The notes: generated by a model from the sequence alone, not told the origin. Positions 45,862-53,939 are shown, numbered from the stretch's first letter. The stretch is 64,000 nucleotides of DNA from Pseudofrankia inefficax (GCF_000166135.1 NC_014666.1:3844001-3908000), one strand, 5' to 3'. A program made the numbers and translations.

Positions 45862-46163
45862 GAGGGTCATCCTCCCGGACCGGTCACACGGCGCCGCACT
45901 CTGGCGAATTCTGCTGCCAGTCTCCACGGGGAGCGCGAGGCGCGCAACGAAGTATTGTTGCTGCCCGCGGCTGGCGATTGCGACGGGCTCCGAGGCGCGG
46001 GCAGCTGGCTTCACTGCGCCCGGCCATGCCCTCGGGTGGGCGCGGTTCCAGGCGGTGCCGGAGGCCGGGGTGGGTGATGAGGACGCCGCGTTCCTCAGCG
46101 GCCGCACCGGAGTTCCGTGAGCCCTTTCCCGAAACGGTCAGGGTGTTTTTCCACACTGGTGGT

Positions 46164-46183
46164 AAGTGTTCTGGAACGCTTAC
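46164..46183. promoter_or_regulatory. 20-bp inverted repeat upstream of RHS gene
   Basis: TAAGTGTTC and GAACGCTTA face each other around TG, matching at 8 of 9 positions. It lies about 300 bp upstream of the RHS fusion gene and 200 bp beyond the methyltransferase stop. It has the size and symmetry of a dimeric repressor site, and the GTTC/GAAC core is loosely like actinobacterial LexA boxes, but the spacing is not the canonical one. Confidence 0.35.
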
Positions 46184-46241
46184 AGAAAGCTTTCGTCACC
46201 GTCCCGTCGACGTCCTGTTCGCCCCGCCCCCAGAACCACAA

Positions 46242-46271
46242 CAGCCGAACCCCACGCTGAGGGTTCAGCTG
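46242..46271 (-). terminator. Hairpin downstream of methyltransferase
   Basis: The arms CAGCCGAACCC and GGGTTCAGCTG form an 11-bp stem with one wobble around an 8-base loop, 113 bp after the methyltransferase stop codon. It lacks a T-run, which is common among actinobacterial terminators. Confidence 0.4.
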
Positions 46272-46383
46272 TCTCCGAGGTCGTCGGCCAGGTCGGAGGC
46301 AGACAGCCAGGTGATCTCCATTCCCCACGAGACGAGGCACTCGCGGCCGGCCAGAGCTCGTCGGGCGGCGCCGACGATCCGGC

Positions 46384-47247
46384 TCAGGCTGCAGGGGGCG
46401 CCACGGCGGTGACGGCCCAGCACGCCGCCGTATAGCGGACTCGGCCGTCCTGGAGGTAGGGCTCGAAACCCGTCCGGACCGCGTCGATCACCTTCGCCCG
46501 CAGGTCGCCGTCGAGTTCGGCGAGGGCGCGGCCGGCGGGGCCCACCAGCGTGAAGTAGCGCTCCAGCTCCGCCTCGGCGAGCGAGCAGGGCACGTCGAGG
46601 CGCTGGATGTCGATGCCGGTCCAGCCGCTGTCCGTGAGCACGCGCCGGGTGTGGTCGTGGCGGGCGAGGGCGAACGGGCCCGGCGCGTCCGGGTCACGGG
46701 ACGCGAGGCCCGGCAGCAGCGGTGACGCCGCCTGCTCGGCCGCCGTGAGGAACGGATTCTCGGCCGGGCCCCGCCAGGCGACGAACCGGAGCCGGCCGCC
46801 GGGCCGCGCGGCGCCTCGGAGGTTCGAGAAGGCGCCGACGGCGTCGTCGAAGAACATGACCCCGAACCGCGAGATGACCACATCGAACGCGGCCGGCTGG
46901 AACGTGTGGCTCGCGGCGTCGCCGTGCAGGAACCGCGCGGCCACGTCCTCCCGCTCGGCCCGTGCCCGGGCCGCCTCGATCATCGGCTCGGAGATGTCGA
47001 CGCCGACGCAGCCCCCGCGCTCACCCGCCCGCCGGGCGGCCGCGAGAGTCGTGGCGCCCGCGCCACAGCCGACGTCGAGCACCCGCGAGCCGGGGGCCAC
47101 GCTGTCGGCGAGCAGGTCCTCGAACGGCTGGTACATCCGGTCGAGAAGCTCCTGGGCCGCCACCCATCCGCGCCCCGCGACGCCGCTCCACAGCGCCTTC
47201 TGCCCGCCACCCGCCTGCCCGCCGTCACCGTGTGCTGGGACATCCAT
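46384..47247 (-). CDS. Class I SAM-dependent methyltransferase
   Basis: A 287-residue methyltransferase. The ATG at 47247 follows GAGGAG by six bases. An upstream start at 47280 in the same frame lacks such a site. Motif I, RVLDVGCGAGATT, binds the SAM methionine near residue 55-67. VGVDISEPMIEAA follows as the acidic loop after strand 2, and FDVVISRFGVMFF is the motif IV region. The C-terminal lid contains an aromatic segment, LERYFTLVGPAGRAL, common in UbiE/Methyltransf_11-type enzymes of small-molecule metabolism. The acceptor substrate is unknown. It is probably monocistronic: the next gene on the same strand, the RHS fusion, lies more than 500 bp away behind a hairpin. Confidence 0.88.
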   Translation of the reverse strand: MDVPAHGDGGQAGGGQKALWSGVAGRGWVAAQELLDRMYQPFEDLLADSVAPGSRVLDVGCGAGATTLAAARRAGERGGCVGVDISEPMIEAARARAEREDVAARFLHGDAASHTFQPAAFDVVISRFGVMFFDDAVGAFSNLRGAARPGGRLRFVAWRGPAENPFLTAAEQAASPLLPGLASRDPDAPGPFALARHDHTRRVLTDSGWTGIDIQRLDVPCSLAEAELERYFTLVGPAGRALAELDGDLRAKVIDAVRTGFEPYLQDGRVRYTAACWAVTAVAPPAA

Positions 47248-47350
47248 GAGCGTCTCCTCGCCTGGGTCCAATCCACCCAATCACGGCCGAGGCGGGCCCA
47301 CCGTGCGGCGGCCAGGACCGCGTCGGGCCCAGGGTCGGATGGCGGCCCCA

Positions 47351-47378
47351 AGCTGTCCGTAGGCGGACGGCTTTTCTT
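47351..47378 (+). terminator. Rho-independent terminator upstream of tRNA-Leu
   Basis: AGCTGTCCG, loop TAGG, then CGGACGGCT form a 9-bp stem with one wobble, followed by TTTTCTT. This is a textbook plus-strand terminator, unusual for this GC-rich window. No plus-strand gene ends before it, since the methyltransferase runs the other way, so the transcript it stops is not known. Confidence 0.6.
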
Positions 47379-47398
47379 GATCTCCTCATGGTCTGGGG

Positions 47399-47458
47399 TT
47401 GCGTCAGACCCCCCGTCGGACCGTGTAGCATCTGGTTCGCACCGGGGCGGCGCCCCGG
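47399..47458 (+). promoter_or_regulatory. Candidate promoter and leader hairpin of tRNA-Leu
   Basis: TAGCAT at 47426-47431 is a fair -10 box 35 bases before the tRNA. TTGCGT at 47399 could be a -35 box, but the spacing of 21 is long. CCGGGGC and GCCCCGG at 47442-47458 form a tight hairpin in the 5' leader. Confidence 0.35.
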
Positions 47459-47465
47459 GTCACCG

Positions 47466-47550
47466 GTCCGGGTGGCGGAATGGCAGACGCGCTAGCTTGA
47501 GGTGCTAGTGCCCTTTAACGGGCGTGGGGGTTCAAGTCCCCCCTCGGACA
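47466..47550 (+). tRNA. tRNA-Leu (anticodon GAG)
   Basis: An 85-base class II tRNA. The acceptor arms GTCCGGG and CTCGGAC pair with one wobble. The D arm has GGCGGAATGGCAGACGC, and the anticodon stem CTAGC/GCTAG encloses TTGAGGT, giving GAG. A long variable arm GCCC-TTTAAC-GGGC is followed by the T arm GGGGG-TTCAAGT-CCCCC and discriminator A. CCA is not encoded. The serine recombinase remnant ends inside its T arm on the other strand. Confidence 0.95.
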
Positions 47551-48815
47551 CGATCCATTACCCTGCGGTAGCTAGAGTCGATCTTCGCGTCGACTCGCAC
47601 CGTGTTGGTGGCCGGCTGGTAGGCCAGGCGCAGGTTGAGTTGGCGGTAGAGGTCCGCTTTGTCGGCGGGCTCGGCGGCGGCGAGCGCTGCGGCGACGTCG
47701 CCGATCGAGTCGATCATGTTGCTGATGTCGTCGCGGGTCAGGTGTCGTTCCTGGTCCTGGTTCGCCTGGCGGAGGTCGCGCTCGGCGGTGGTCTTCTCGG
47801 CTTGGGCTTGTGCGATCCACGCGGTCACGACCTGGGGGTCGGCTCCTGCGTCCAACGCCGCCCGGTAGCGGGGTCAGCTTGGCGTTGCTCTCCTCGATCG
47901 CCCGTCGCGCCTGTGCGACGGTGGCGTCGTCGCATGACGGACTGGACTGGGCCGCGACCATGGCATCGAGGGTGCTGGTGAGCTGCGGGGGTGCGAGCGC
48001 GCGGGCGAGCCAGCCGTCGAGGGCAGGCAGGACAGTGTCCTCGCGCAGGTAGACGTTCGCTGGGTGGCTGACTGTGTTCGCCAGGGCGTACTCCTGGGGG
48101 TAGCGGCAGCGGTAGTAGGTGACGTCGCGGACAGTGTGCCCTTGCATCTTCCGGTCGCAGACGGCGCAGTAGAGCGCGCCTCGGAGTGCGTAGGGCCGGC
48201 GCGTGCGCGGCATCTTCTGGTCGCCGGGGCCGCGTCCCCGGCCGGCGAGAATCTGCTGGGCCTGGGTGAACACCTCGGTCGTGATGATCTCCTGGTGGAC
48301 AGTCTGGTCCGACCAGACCCAGTCCGCGGCGGCGTTCCAGCGCAACCTGGTGGTGTGCCCGAGATGACGTCCTCGACGTCGAGTAGGACCTCGTCCTTGC
48401 GTTGGCGGTTCCAGACCTGCCGGCCGGTATAGCGGGGGTTGGTCAGGATCGCGCGGATGGCGCCCTTCGACCAGGCCAGTCCGTCGCGGTGGGAGTTACG
48501 AGCCGGATCGTGGGCGGAAGGGCAGGGGGTGCCGTCACGGGTCAGGCCTTCGGCGATCGCGAACAGGCCGCTGCCGCGGAGGAACTCGGCGAAGATCCGG
48601 ACGACGACGGGCGCGGCCGTCTCGTCGATCGCGAGTCCGTGTAGCTGTCGGCCGTCGGCTGCCTTGGCGGGGTTGGGATGCGGGCCGAGGTTGGTCAGCC
48701 GGTAGCCGTAGGGCGGGCGGCCGCCGAGGTAGCGTCCTTCGACCTTGGCCTGGGCGGCCATCGCGCTGCGGACGCGGATCTTGATGCGGTTGCGTTCGCC
48801 TTTGGACATGCCTCC
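47532..48815 (-). pseudogene. Large serine recombinase remnant with two frameshifts
   Basis: Recombinase and zinc-ribbon parts of a large serine recombinase in three reading frames. The first piece starts at GGMSKGERNRIKIRV (48815 downward) and runs through GRYLGGRPPYGYRL and NPRYTGRQVWNRQRKDE. Near 48357 one C is missing, and homology continues in the next frame (LRWNAAADWVW, then RPYALRGALYCAVCDRKMQG, the zinc ribbon). Near 47871 one base is extra, and the last 107 codons follow with a coiled-coil-like helix and the C-terminal YRQLNLRLAYQP. The N-terminal resolvase catalytic domain with its serine is absent: upstream sequence is unrelated. The TGA lies inside the tRNA-Leu T arm, 19 bp of overlap, as expected for an integrase whose attachment site is the tRNA 3' end. 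It cannot be active. Confidence 0.85.
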
Positions 48816-49283
48816 TTGAGCGGGCGTGGGACCTTTAACGCGTAGATATTCGGGCATGCCCTGGACGCTCGACGATGGCGCCCTCGGGACTACCCTCGCG
48901 CGGGACATTGCGTCGACGTCGCCGTGTAACGCGTCCCCGGGAGGGACCTCCGTGAGGGTGCCTTGACGCGTCGGCGGTCGCGCGAGCATGGCGCTGGCCT
49001 TCTCCGACCAGCCGGCCTGGGCTGGCTCCTGGATCCACAAAAGTAGGTTCGGCTTTCGCCAATGTCCTGAAGCATCACGGTGCTCGGGCGGGCGGGGCCT
49101 GAACCTGCGGCCGAAAGACTATGAGATCAATCTTCCGGAACATTCCTTGCTGACGATTGCTGTCGTCGGGTGTCTCTTGTGGAGGATTTCTGTTGGCTCT
49201 TCGGAGTTCCAGGGCGGAGCGAACCCGGTCAGCATGCCATCGAACGCTAGTTCGATGATGTGCTGAAGGGGAGCCGTCCTCGT
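48816..49283. other. Non-coding junction region beside the recombinase remnant
   Basis: No gene is supported here. The segment lies where the missing catalytic domain of the recombinase should be and contains the tRNA-like fragment at 49081-49125. Short plus-strand ORFs reading GLNLRPKDYE are translations of that fragment and not proteins. Confidence 0.5.
49081..49125 (-). pseudogene. 3' half of a tRNA-Met-like gene
   Basis: On the minus strand, from CTCATAG (anticodon loop with CAT) the sequence continues TCTTTCGGCCGCAGGTTCAGG and into a CCCGCC-rich acceptor-like end. This follows the anticodon loop, variable loop, T arm and acceptor order of tRNA-Met. The upstream bases cannot pair with the anticodon-stem strand, and no D arm precedes it. 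A break exactly at the anticodon loop is what integration into a tRNA leaves behind. The T stem has one mismatch, so it is decayed. Confidence 0.5.
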
Positions 49284-49371
49284 CTGTAGGTTCCCAGCTC
49301 ACGCCGCCACTTCCCAGCTTGCTCCGCCACTCAACCGTCAATTGGCAGAAGCAATCTTGCGGTCGGTTCCC
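49284..49371 (+). repeat. Dispersed ~88-bp repeat, copy A
   Basis: It begins CTGTAGGTTCCCAGCTC and, 69 bases later, has AATCTTGCGGTCGGTTCCC. Copy B at 51654-51740 has the same 17-base start and a matching AATCTTGCG-TCGG-TCCC end at offset 67, in the same orientation, with a diverged middle. Confidence 0.6.
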
Positions 49372-49538
49372 GCAGCCATTGCAGACGGTGGGATGGCTGG
49401 CGGTCTCTGGGCGTCTGGTAGCAGTCGCTGTTCGTGGCTGCTGGTGCGGTGTGTTGTGGTGTCCCACTGTTCGCGTGACAGACGGGGGCGGCGTCGACAC
49501 GTCGATCGGCGCGGGGGATACGTCGTGGATCGCCGCCT

Positions 49539-50504
49539 TCATCGCCGCGGCGGTCCCGGCGTCGGCGGCATCGTAGGCGCGGGCGACCCCGTCGGCGGAA
49601 CCCTGATCGGCGGCTGCTGGCCGAGGACCAGTCCGGCGCCGATCTGCCGCAGCACGGCGACGTCAACCGGGCTGGAACTGTCGGCCTCGACGCCGAGCAA
49701 GGTTCCGTTCGGCGTGTACCAGGTGAGCAGACCACCGTAGCTGTTGCTGTGGGTCACCGGGACGAGTAGGTCACCCGGGCTGAAATGGACCGAGAGGAAG
49801 GTGGCGGGCTGGTGGCCCATCGTCGTCGCCGACACCTCGGCGCGGCCCTGAAATCGGTCCGTCTTAAGGGAATCCCAAAGGGCGGCCGAGATCCTGTCGT
49901 CCGTCTGCCAGGTCACGCTCACCCAGACAGTGGACAAGCCGACCGCCGCGGGCGTGGAAGCCGCGGGCCGCGCGACGAACCTGCTGACGAACGAGGCCCT
50001 TTCCCCGTTGAAGAGGTGACCGAAGACGCTGAGCGGCGGATCTCCCGGTAGCCCCATGCCCCCATAGGGACGTGACTGGGAGGCGATGTCCACGTCGTGA
50101 GTCATCGCGGCGGGCAGCCAGGTGACGGTCACCCCGCCGAAGCTGTACGGGACTGCCGGCGGCGCGGCCGCAGCAGACACCCGGTCGTTCCCGCCGACAC
50201 GGAGGCCCACGGGAATGGCGACGCCCACAGCGATTACCAGGACAAGCGCGGCGACGGCGAGGACGCGAGCACGTGACCGGTGACGGCGGGCTCGCGCGCG
50301 GATCAGGTCGGGGAACACGGGGCCGACGCCGCGCCGGGGCATATCGGCCCACAGCGCGCGCGCCCGCGCCGCCAGATCCTGGTCGGTCGCGTCCGTGAGG
50401 TCACGGGTCTGCCGAGTCCCCGCGGGGATCTGGACCCGCGGGGTGAACCTGCCCCGGGAGGCTGATCCAAGCGGGTCGGTGCGTCCGTCTGCTTCTGTGC
50501 TCAC
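49539..50504 (-). CDS. Membrane protein, likely anti-sigma partner
   Basis: A 321-residue protein with a cytoplasmic N-terminal part of about 75 residues (DLAARARALWADMPRRGVG), one TM helix near 80-102 (VLAVAALVLVIAVGVAIPVG) and an extracytoplasmic domain of about 200 residues rich in Ser, Thr and Trp, ending in a Pro-rich tail. It starts at GTG 50504 with GGGGGAAG upstream, only 13 bp after the SigE-type sigma factor gene, so the two are co-transcribed. One-helix proteins encoded directly after SigE-family sigma genes are usually their membrane regulators. No HxxxCxxC zinc anti-sigma motif is visible, so the anti-sigma role is inferred from position and topology. Confidence 0.75.
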   Translation of the reverse strand: MSTEADGRTDPLGSASRGRFTPRVQIPAGTRQTRDLTDATDQDLAARARALWADMPRRGVGPVFPDLIRARARRHRSRARVLAVAALVLVIAVGVAIPVGLRVGGNDRVSAAAAPPAVPYSFGGVTVTWLPAAMTHDVDIASQSRPYGGMGLPGDPPLSVFGHLFNGERASFVSRFVARPAASTPAAVGLSTVWVSVTWQTDDRISAALWDSLKTDRFQGRAEVSATTMGHQPATFLSVHFSPGDLLVPVTHSNSYGGLLTWYTPNGTLLGVEADSSSPVDVAVLRQIGAGLVLGQQPPIRVPPTGSPAPTMPPTPGPPRR

Positions 50505-50517
50505 AGCGTCTTCCCCC

Positions 50518-51171
50518 TCACCGGGTGGGTCGCGTCGAAGGCGGGGCGAACGCCCCCGATGAGGACGGAGCGCGGTGGCCGTCCCCCTTCTCGTTGGTCA
50601 GGACGTCGGGACCCACCCCGCCGCGGTGGCGTCCTCCCGGAACGCGGATGGCGCCGAGCGCGGCCAGGTGCTCGCTGCCGCGCAGCCGGGCGAGGCCCCG
50701 CGATGCCTGGCTGCGCACCGAGCCGACCGAGCACCCGAGCGCGGCGGCGACCTCGGCCTCAGGCAGGTCCTCGAAGTAGCGCAGCACCACCACGGCGCGC
50801 TGCCGGGGTGGAAGGGACCGCAGCGCGCGGACCAGGTCCTCATGCTGGGACAACCGGTCAGCATGGTCGATGTCCGCCGCGGCGACGTCGATAGCCCACT
50901 CGCCGTCCACGACGAGCGGCACCTCGGCGACCCGCACCCGCAGGCGCCGCCACCGACTCGTCGCGGCGTTGACCAACGCCCGGCGGACATACGCCTCCGG
51001 CTGGCCGTCGGCGACCCGTGACCAATGCCGGTAGACGCGTTCGAACGCCCCCTGCAGCAGGTCCTCCCCGGCCGCCCAGTCCCCGCCGACAAGCAGCACC
51101 GCGCTCAGTAGCAGCCGGTCCGCCGCCCCCACCACAAACGCCTCAAAGGCCAGCTCCTCATCAGCACGCAC
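50518..51171 (-). CDS. SigE family RNA polymerase sigma factor
   Basis: A 217-residue ECF-like sigma factor of the actinobacterial SigE family. Region 2 covers about residues 8-75 (LLSAVLLVGGDWAAGEDLLQGAFERVYRHW), with the SR..R motif NAATSRWRRLR after it. Region 4 covers about 115-170: LPPRQRAVVVLRYFEDLPEAEVA and the recognition helix GCSVGSVRSQASRGLARLR. The tail is longer than usual. It starts at GTG 51171, with GGAGG upstream. It directs core RNA polymerase to a small regulon, probably including its own operon with the downstream membrane protein. Copies of an 88-bp repeat lie on both sides of this operon. Confidence 0.9.
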   Translation of the reverse strand: MRADEELAFEAFVVGAADRLLLSAVLLVGGDWAAGEDLLQGAFERVYRHWSRVADGQPEAYVRRALVNAATSRWRRLRVRVAEVPLVVDGEWAIDVAAADIDHADRLSQHEDLVRALRSLPPRQRAVVVLRYFEDLPEAEVAAALGCSVGSVRSQASRGLARLRGSEHLAALGAIRVPGGRHRGGVGPDVLTNEKGDGHRAPSSSGAFAPPSTRPTR

Positions 51172-51943
51172 CCTGCCTCCCTGTATGGCTCGTCCCAGTC
51201 GAAACGCGCCAAACCGTTGGCCACGATGAGCCCCGGCCGATGCCCGCGCCGACGGCGGTCACCCGACCGCGACCGCCGCGATGAACACGACGCCAGACGC
51301 CCGTCCCACCTCAATGACGGTCCAGGACATCAAGTCCTGGACGACCGAGGACCGGGGGTGTCGGGACAGGAACGGAGCCCGATCGGCTCAAGCGGCCCAA
51401 GGACTGGACAGAACGCCCAGTCTCGCTCGGCCGAGTACGGCGATCAGATGATCACAAGCCGCAGAGATCGGTCCCAACGTCGATCGCTCCCAGCAAGCTC
51501 AACGAGCACGTCTCGCCGCATCTCGCGCAGAACTGCCACCGAAACCCGGGAAGTCAGCACTGCGCCCAATGACACCCAGCCCGGGAAACCCCATGCGGCA
51601 CGCCGCCGAATGGAAGATCAACGGGGGGAATCTACACTCGCCCCGCCGCGCCGCTGTAGGTTCCCAGCTCCCAGGTTGGTCCGGCGCTGGAAGGTGGGGC
51701 CAGAACTCGCTACCAGAGCCAATCTTGCGATCGGCTCCCCGGAGTCGTCGCCGAGTGCTCGTCTGCTGTCGATCGAGACCACGGCAGGCAACCCCGAGGG
51801 GTCGGGGCGTACTTCGCGCGGGGTACGCGGATCAAGGGGCACTCTCGACTCAGGACGCTCGGCGCAATTTCGCGCGAATCATCTAACAGGGCTCCAAGGC
51901 GCGGCGCGCCAGTTTGCGAGAATCCAGCCCGGCCCGCAGGGGT
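51172..51943. other. Intergenic region between sigma and EAL genes
   Basis: About 770 bp between divergent genes. It must hold the promoter of the sigma operon and of the EAL gene, plus repeat copy B at 51654-51740. I see no conserved ORF. Base composition is lower in GC and less codon-like than the flanks, which fits decayed or imported DNA. Confidence 0.4.
51654..51740 (+). repeat. Dispersed ~88-bp repeat, copy B
   Basis: Direct-orientation partner of copy A, 2.37 kb away. The first 17 bases are identical, and the distal AATCTTGCG-TCGG-TCCC block is conserved. The two copies enclose the sigma/membrane-protein operon. Confidence 0.6.
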
Positions 51944-53191
51944 ATGGGTGCGGTGCGAGCTGGTGCAGCCGCGTGTGGCGGGGTGGTGGTGAGCGTGGTG
52001 GTTGGCCCGTCGCTTCTGGGGACGCAACGCGATGTGCTGGAGCCGGACGCGGCCGTGGTAGAGCTGCTCGGTACCCTGCGCCGGCAGCTGGGGATGGACC
52101 TGGCCTGGCTGTGTCGGGTGCAGGGCAATCGGACCATCCTGCAGGCGTTCCACGGTGACCTTGCCAGCTTCGGGGTCAGACCGGGGGCAATTACGGAGTG
52201 GCCCGTCAACGAAAGCCCGATCACCGAGACGGGCATGGTGCCCGACACTCACGCGGACCCCACTGCGTGCCGCCGCACTGTCGTGTCGGAGCTCGGGATC
52301 GGTGCTTATGCGATGGATCTGGTCTATACCGATAGCGGTGAGGTATACGGCAAGGTCGGCTGCCTCGCGCACGAGCCGTGCCCCCACCTGGACGCCAGAC
52401 ACATGCAGATCTTGACCCTGGTCGCCGGCCTGCTGACCGCCTCGGTCCAGGATCTGCACCAGATGTGGGAGCGGTCCGTTCAGACCTGGCGGGCTGTCCG
52501 TCGTGTCCTGGACAGCGGTGGACCCGACCTCGTCTACCAGCCCATCCTCGATCTGCGCACGAGTGTCACCGCCGGGGTCGAGGCGCTGTCTCGATTTCCC
52601 GCCCCGCCCGCTGATCCCGAACAGTGGTTCTCCCGCGCCGCCAGCGTCGGCCTCGGGGTCGAGCTGGAACTCGCCGCCGTCCGCAAGGCACTGCCCGCGC
52701 TACACCGAGGCCCTCCCACGGCCCGGCTGGCAGTCAACGTGTCTCCGACGACGCTCACAGATGGCCTGATCGACCTGCTGACCTCCACCACAACCCCCGC
52801 CGATCTCGCTCACCTCGTCGTAGAGATCACCGAGCACGAACGCAACTTCGAAGATCCGGCGGTCCTGCACGCGGTAAGCCAACTGCGTGCCCACGGCGTG
52901 GGGATCGCCGTCGACGACATCGGAACCGGCTACTCCGGGCTGCAACGCCTCGTCAATCTGCGCCCCGAGGTCATCAAGCTTGACCGGTGCCTGATCCACG
53001 ACATCGACACCGACCCCGTCCGCCGGGCCACCGCGATCGCGCTCGTCTCCATCGGCAAAGAGATCGACAGCGCGCTCGTTGCCGAGGGCATCGAGACCCA
53101 CGCCGAACTCGCCGCGGTTCAGGACGCCGGAATCGGCTACGGCCAAGGACACCTCCTCGCCCGGCCGGATGCCCAACCAGCCTTCGCCTGA
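51944..53191 (+). CDS. GAF-EAL cyclic-di-GMP phosphodiesterase
   Basis: A 415-residue protein. Residues about 40-170 form a GAF-like sensor domain (LGMDLAWLCRVQGNRTIL, YGKVGCLAHEPC), and residues about 185-412 an EAL domain. The catalytic residues of active c-di-GMP phosphodiesterases are all visible: EAL at 213-215, Asn265 in NVSP, Glu297 in ITEHE, Asp324-Asp325 in VDDIGTGYS, Lys345 in EVIKLDR and Glu381 in AEGIET. There is no GGDEF domain and no TM helix, so it should be a soluble enzyme cleaving c-di-GMP to pGpG in response to a ligand or redox cue sensed by GAF; the HEPCPHLDARH stretch is Cys/His-rich. I start it at ATG 51944. The frame opens 30 bases earlier with TTG, and no start has a strong ribosome binding site. 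Confidence 0.85.
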   Translation: MGAVRAGAAACGGVVVSVVVGPSLLGTQRDVLEPDAAVVELLGTLRRQLGMDLAWLCRVQGNRTILQAFHGDLASFGVRPGAITEWPVNESPITETGMVPDTHADPTACRRTVVSELGIGAYAMDLVYTDSGEVYGKVGCLAHEPCPHLDARHMQILTLVAGLLTASVQDLHQMWERSVQTWRAVRRVLDSGGPDLVYQPILDLRTSVTAGVEALSRFPAPPADPEQWFSRAASVGLGVELELAAVRKALPALHRGPPTARLAVNVSPTTLTDGLIDLLTSTTTPADLAHLVVEITEHERNFEDPAVLHAVSQLRAHGVGIAVDDIGTGYSGLQRLVNLRPEVIKLDRCLIHDIDTDPVRRATAIALVSIGKEIDSALVAEGIETHAELAAVQDAGIGYGQGHLLARPDAQPAFA

Positions 53192-53518
53192 ACCAACCGC
53201 CTGGGCAGAGGCCGCGCCGACCTCACCGACCAGCGTCACTACCCAGCGGCTGGCACAGCCTCACCAGATCATGATGTCGGGCGGCTGGACGCCAGCTCCA
53301 CTGCCGATCTGCCACGGAGATAGCCAACTGCGCCGGAATCCGGCCGGCGGCGACACATCGAACTGTCGCGCACCAGGCCAGGGCGGCGTCACCTGTCATG
53401 ATCCCCGGGACAGGACACGCGAAGCAGCCCGACTCACGCTCCGGGGACTGCTTCAAGATCAGTGGTTCCGGCCCGAGACGCCGGGCCCAGGGTCCGGCGG
53501 GATGGGACACTGTGAGTG
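53192..53518. other. Intergenic region before the IS256-type fragment
   Basis: About 325 bp with no supported gene. The last 70 bases (from GGGGACTGCTTCAAGATCAG near 53444) have the look of an insertion-sequence end placed ahead of the transposase start, but I could not find its inverted partner. Confidence 0.35.
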
Positions 53519-53683
53519 ATGACATCGGGTGATATGACCCCTCGGAAGCAAGATCGGGATGTAGGGCGGCTGCTGTCGCCGGAGCAGGCCGCCGCGGCGG
53601 CGATGGTCGCGGACGCGAAGGCGCGTGGGCTGGCGCTGACGGGCCCGGACGGCTTGTTGAAGCTGTTCACGAAGAACGTGTCT
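53519..53683 (+). pseudogene. IS256-family transposase, N-terminal fragment
   Basis: ATG at 53519. About 55 residues match the start of IS256/Mutator transposases: MTPRKQDRDVGRLLSPEQAA, then ARGLALTGPDGLLKLFTKNV. After FTKNV the family normally continues LETAL..E..EHLG, but here the sequence turns into unrelated VPAALDPGRVQP and runs on to an arbitrary stop at 53920. The DDE catalytic domain is gone. It is a different subfamily from the fragment at 55.4-56.4 kb. Confidence 0.7.
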
Positions 53684-53876
53684 GTCCCGGCGGCGCTCGA
53701 TCCCGGCAGGGTGCAACCCGCGACCGCGCGCGTGAGCAGGACGGCGAGGGCGAACCGTCGCGGGCGAATCGTGGCGCCGATTATGGCGCCCACCAGCCAG
53801 GTCGTGCTCGGCTGGCCGCCAGTCGAGTTACGAGCTTTCGGCCCGAACTCGTTGGTCCCACTCGACACATGCGGAC

Positions 53877-53897
53877 GTCTGCGCGATTCTCGCAGAC
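53877..53897 (+). promoter_or_regulatory. Hairpin upstream of the PKD-domain gene
   Basis: GTCTGCG, seven bases, CGCAGAC is a perfect stem 42 bases before the ATG of the PKD-FN3 gene and just after the transposase fragment. It could be a leftover terminator or part of the leader. Confidence 0.35.
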
Positions 53898-53939
53898 CGG
53901 GGAGTCGTCAGAATTTCTAGGCACTTCTGGGAGGGCCGG

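Larger units (their letters stand above)
45862..46383. other. Intergenic region upstream of the RHS fusion gene
   Basis: About 520 bp without a convincing gene. On the minus strand, right after the methyltransferase stop, a frame without a start codon runs for about 37 codons to a TGA near 46268 (it reads ECLVSWGMEITWLSASDLADD) and could be the tail of a lost gene. The region also holds the inverted repeats listed at 46164-46183 and 46242-46271. Confidence 0.4.

Noticed and set aside
45862-46107. N-terminal extension of the RHS fusion to a start at 46107
   Set aside because: The extra 82 residues are Arg/Pro/Ala-rich without a motif, while a good Shine-Dalgarno and the first TM helix coincide with ATG 45861.
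46607-47362. Plus-strand ORF over the methyltransferase, which would give the orphan terminator a gene
   Set aside because: It is antisense to a clear methyltransferase, Arg/Ser/Pro-rich and without motifs or a ribosome binding site.
48988-49266. Plus-strand ORF reading GLNLRPKDYE
   Set aside because: This phrase is the translation of a tRNA 3' half on the other strand, a known source of false hypothetical proteins.
49075-49542. 155-codon minus-strand ORF with CNGCGNRPQDCFC
   Set aside because: It runs through both the tRNA remnant and repeat copy A, has poor composition and no ribosome binding site. The cysteine cluster alone is not enough.
53434-53868. Minus-strand ORF with a hydrophobic TTWLVGAIIGATI segment
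   Set aside because: It overlaps the transposase fragment antisense, and its second half is plainly a shadow. One short hydrophobic stretch does not make a gene.
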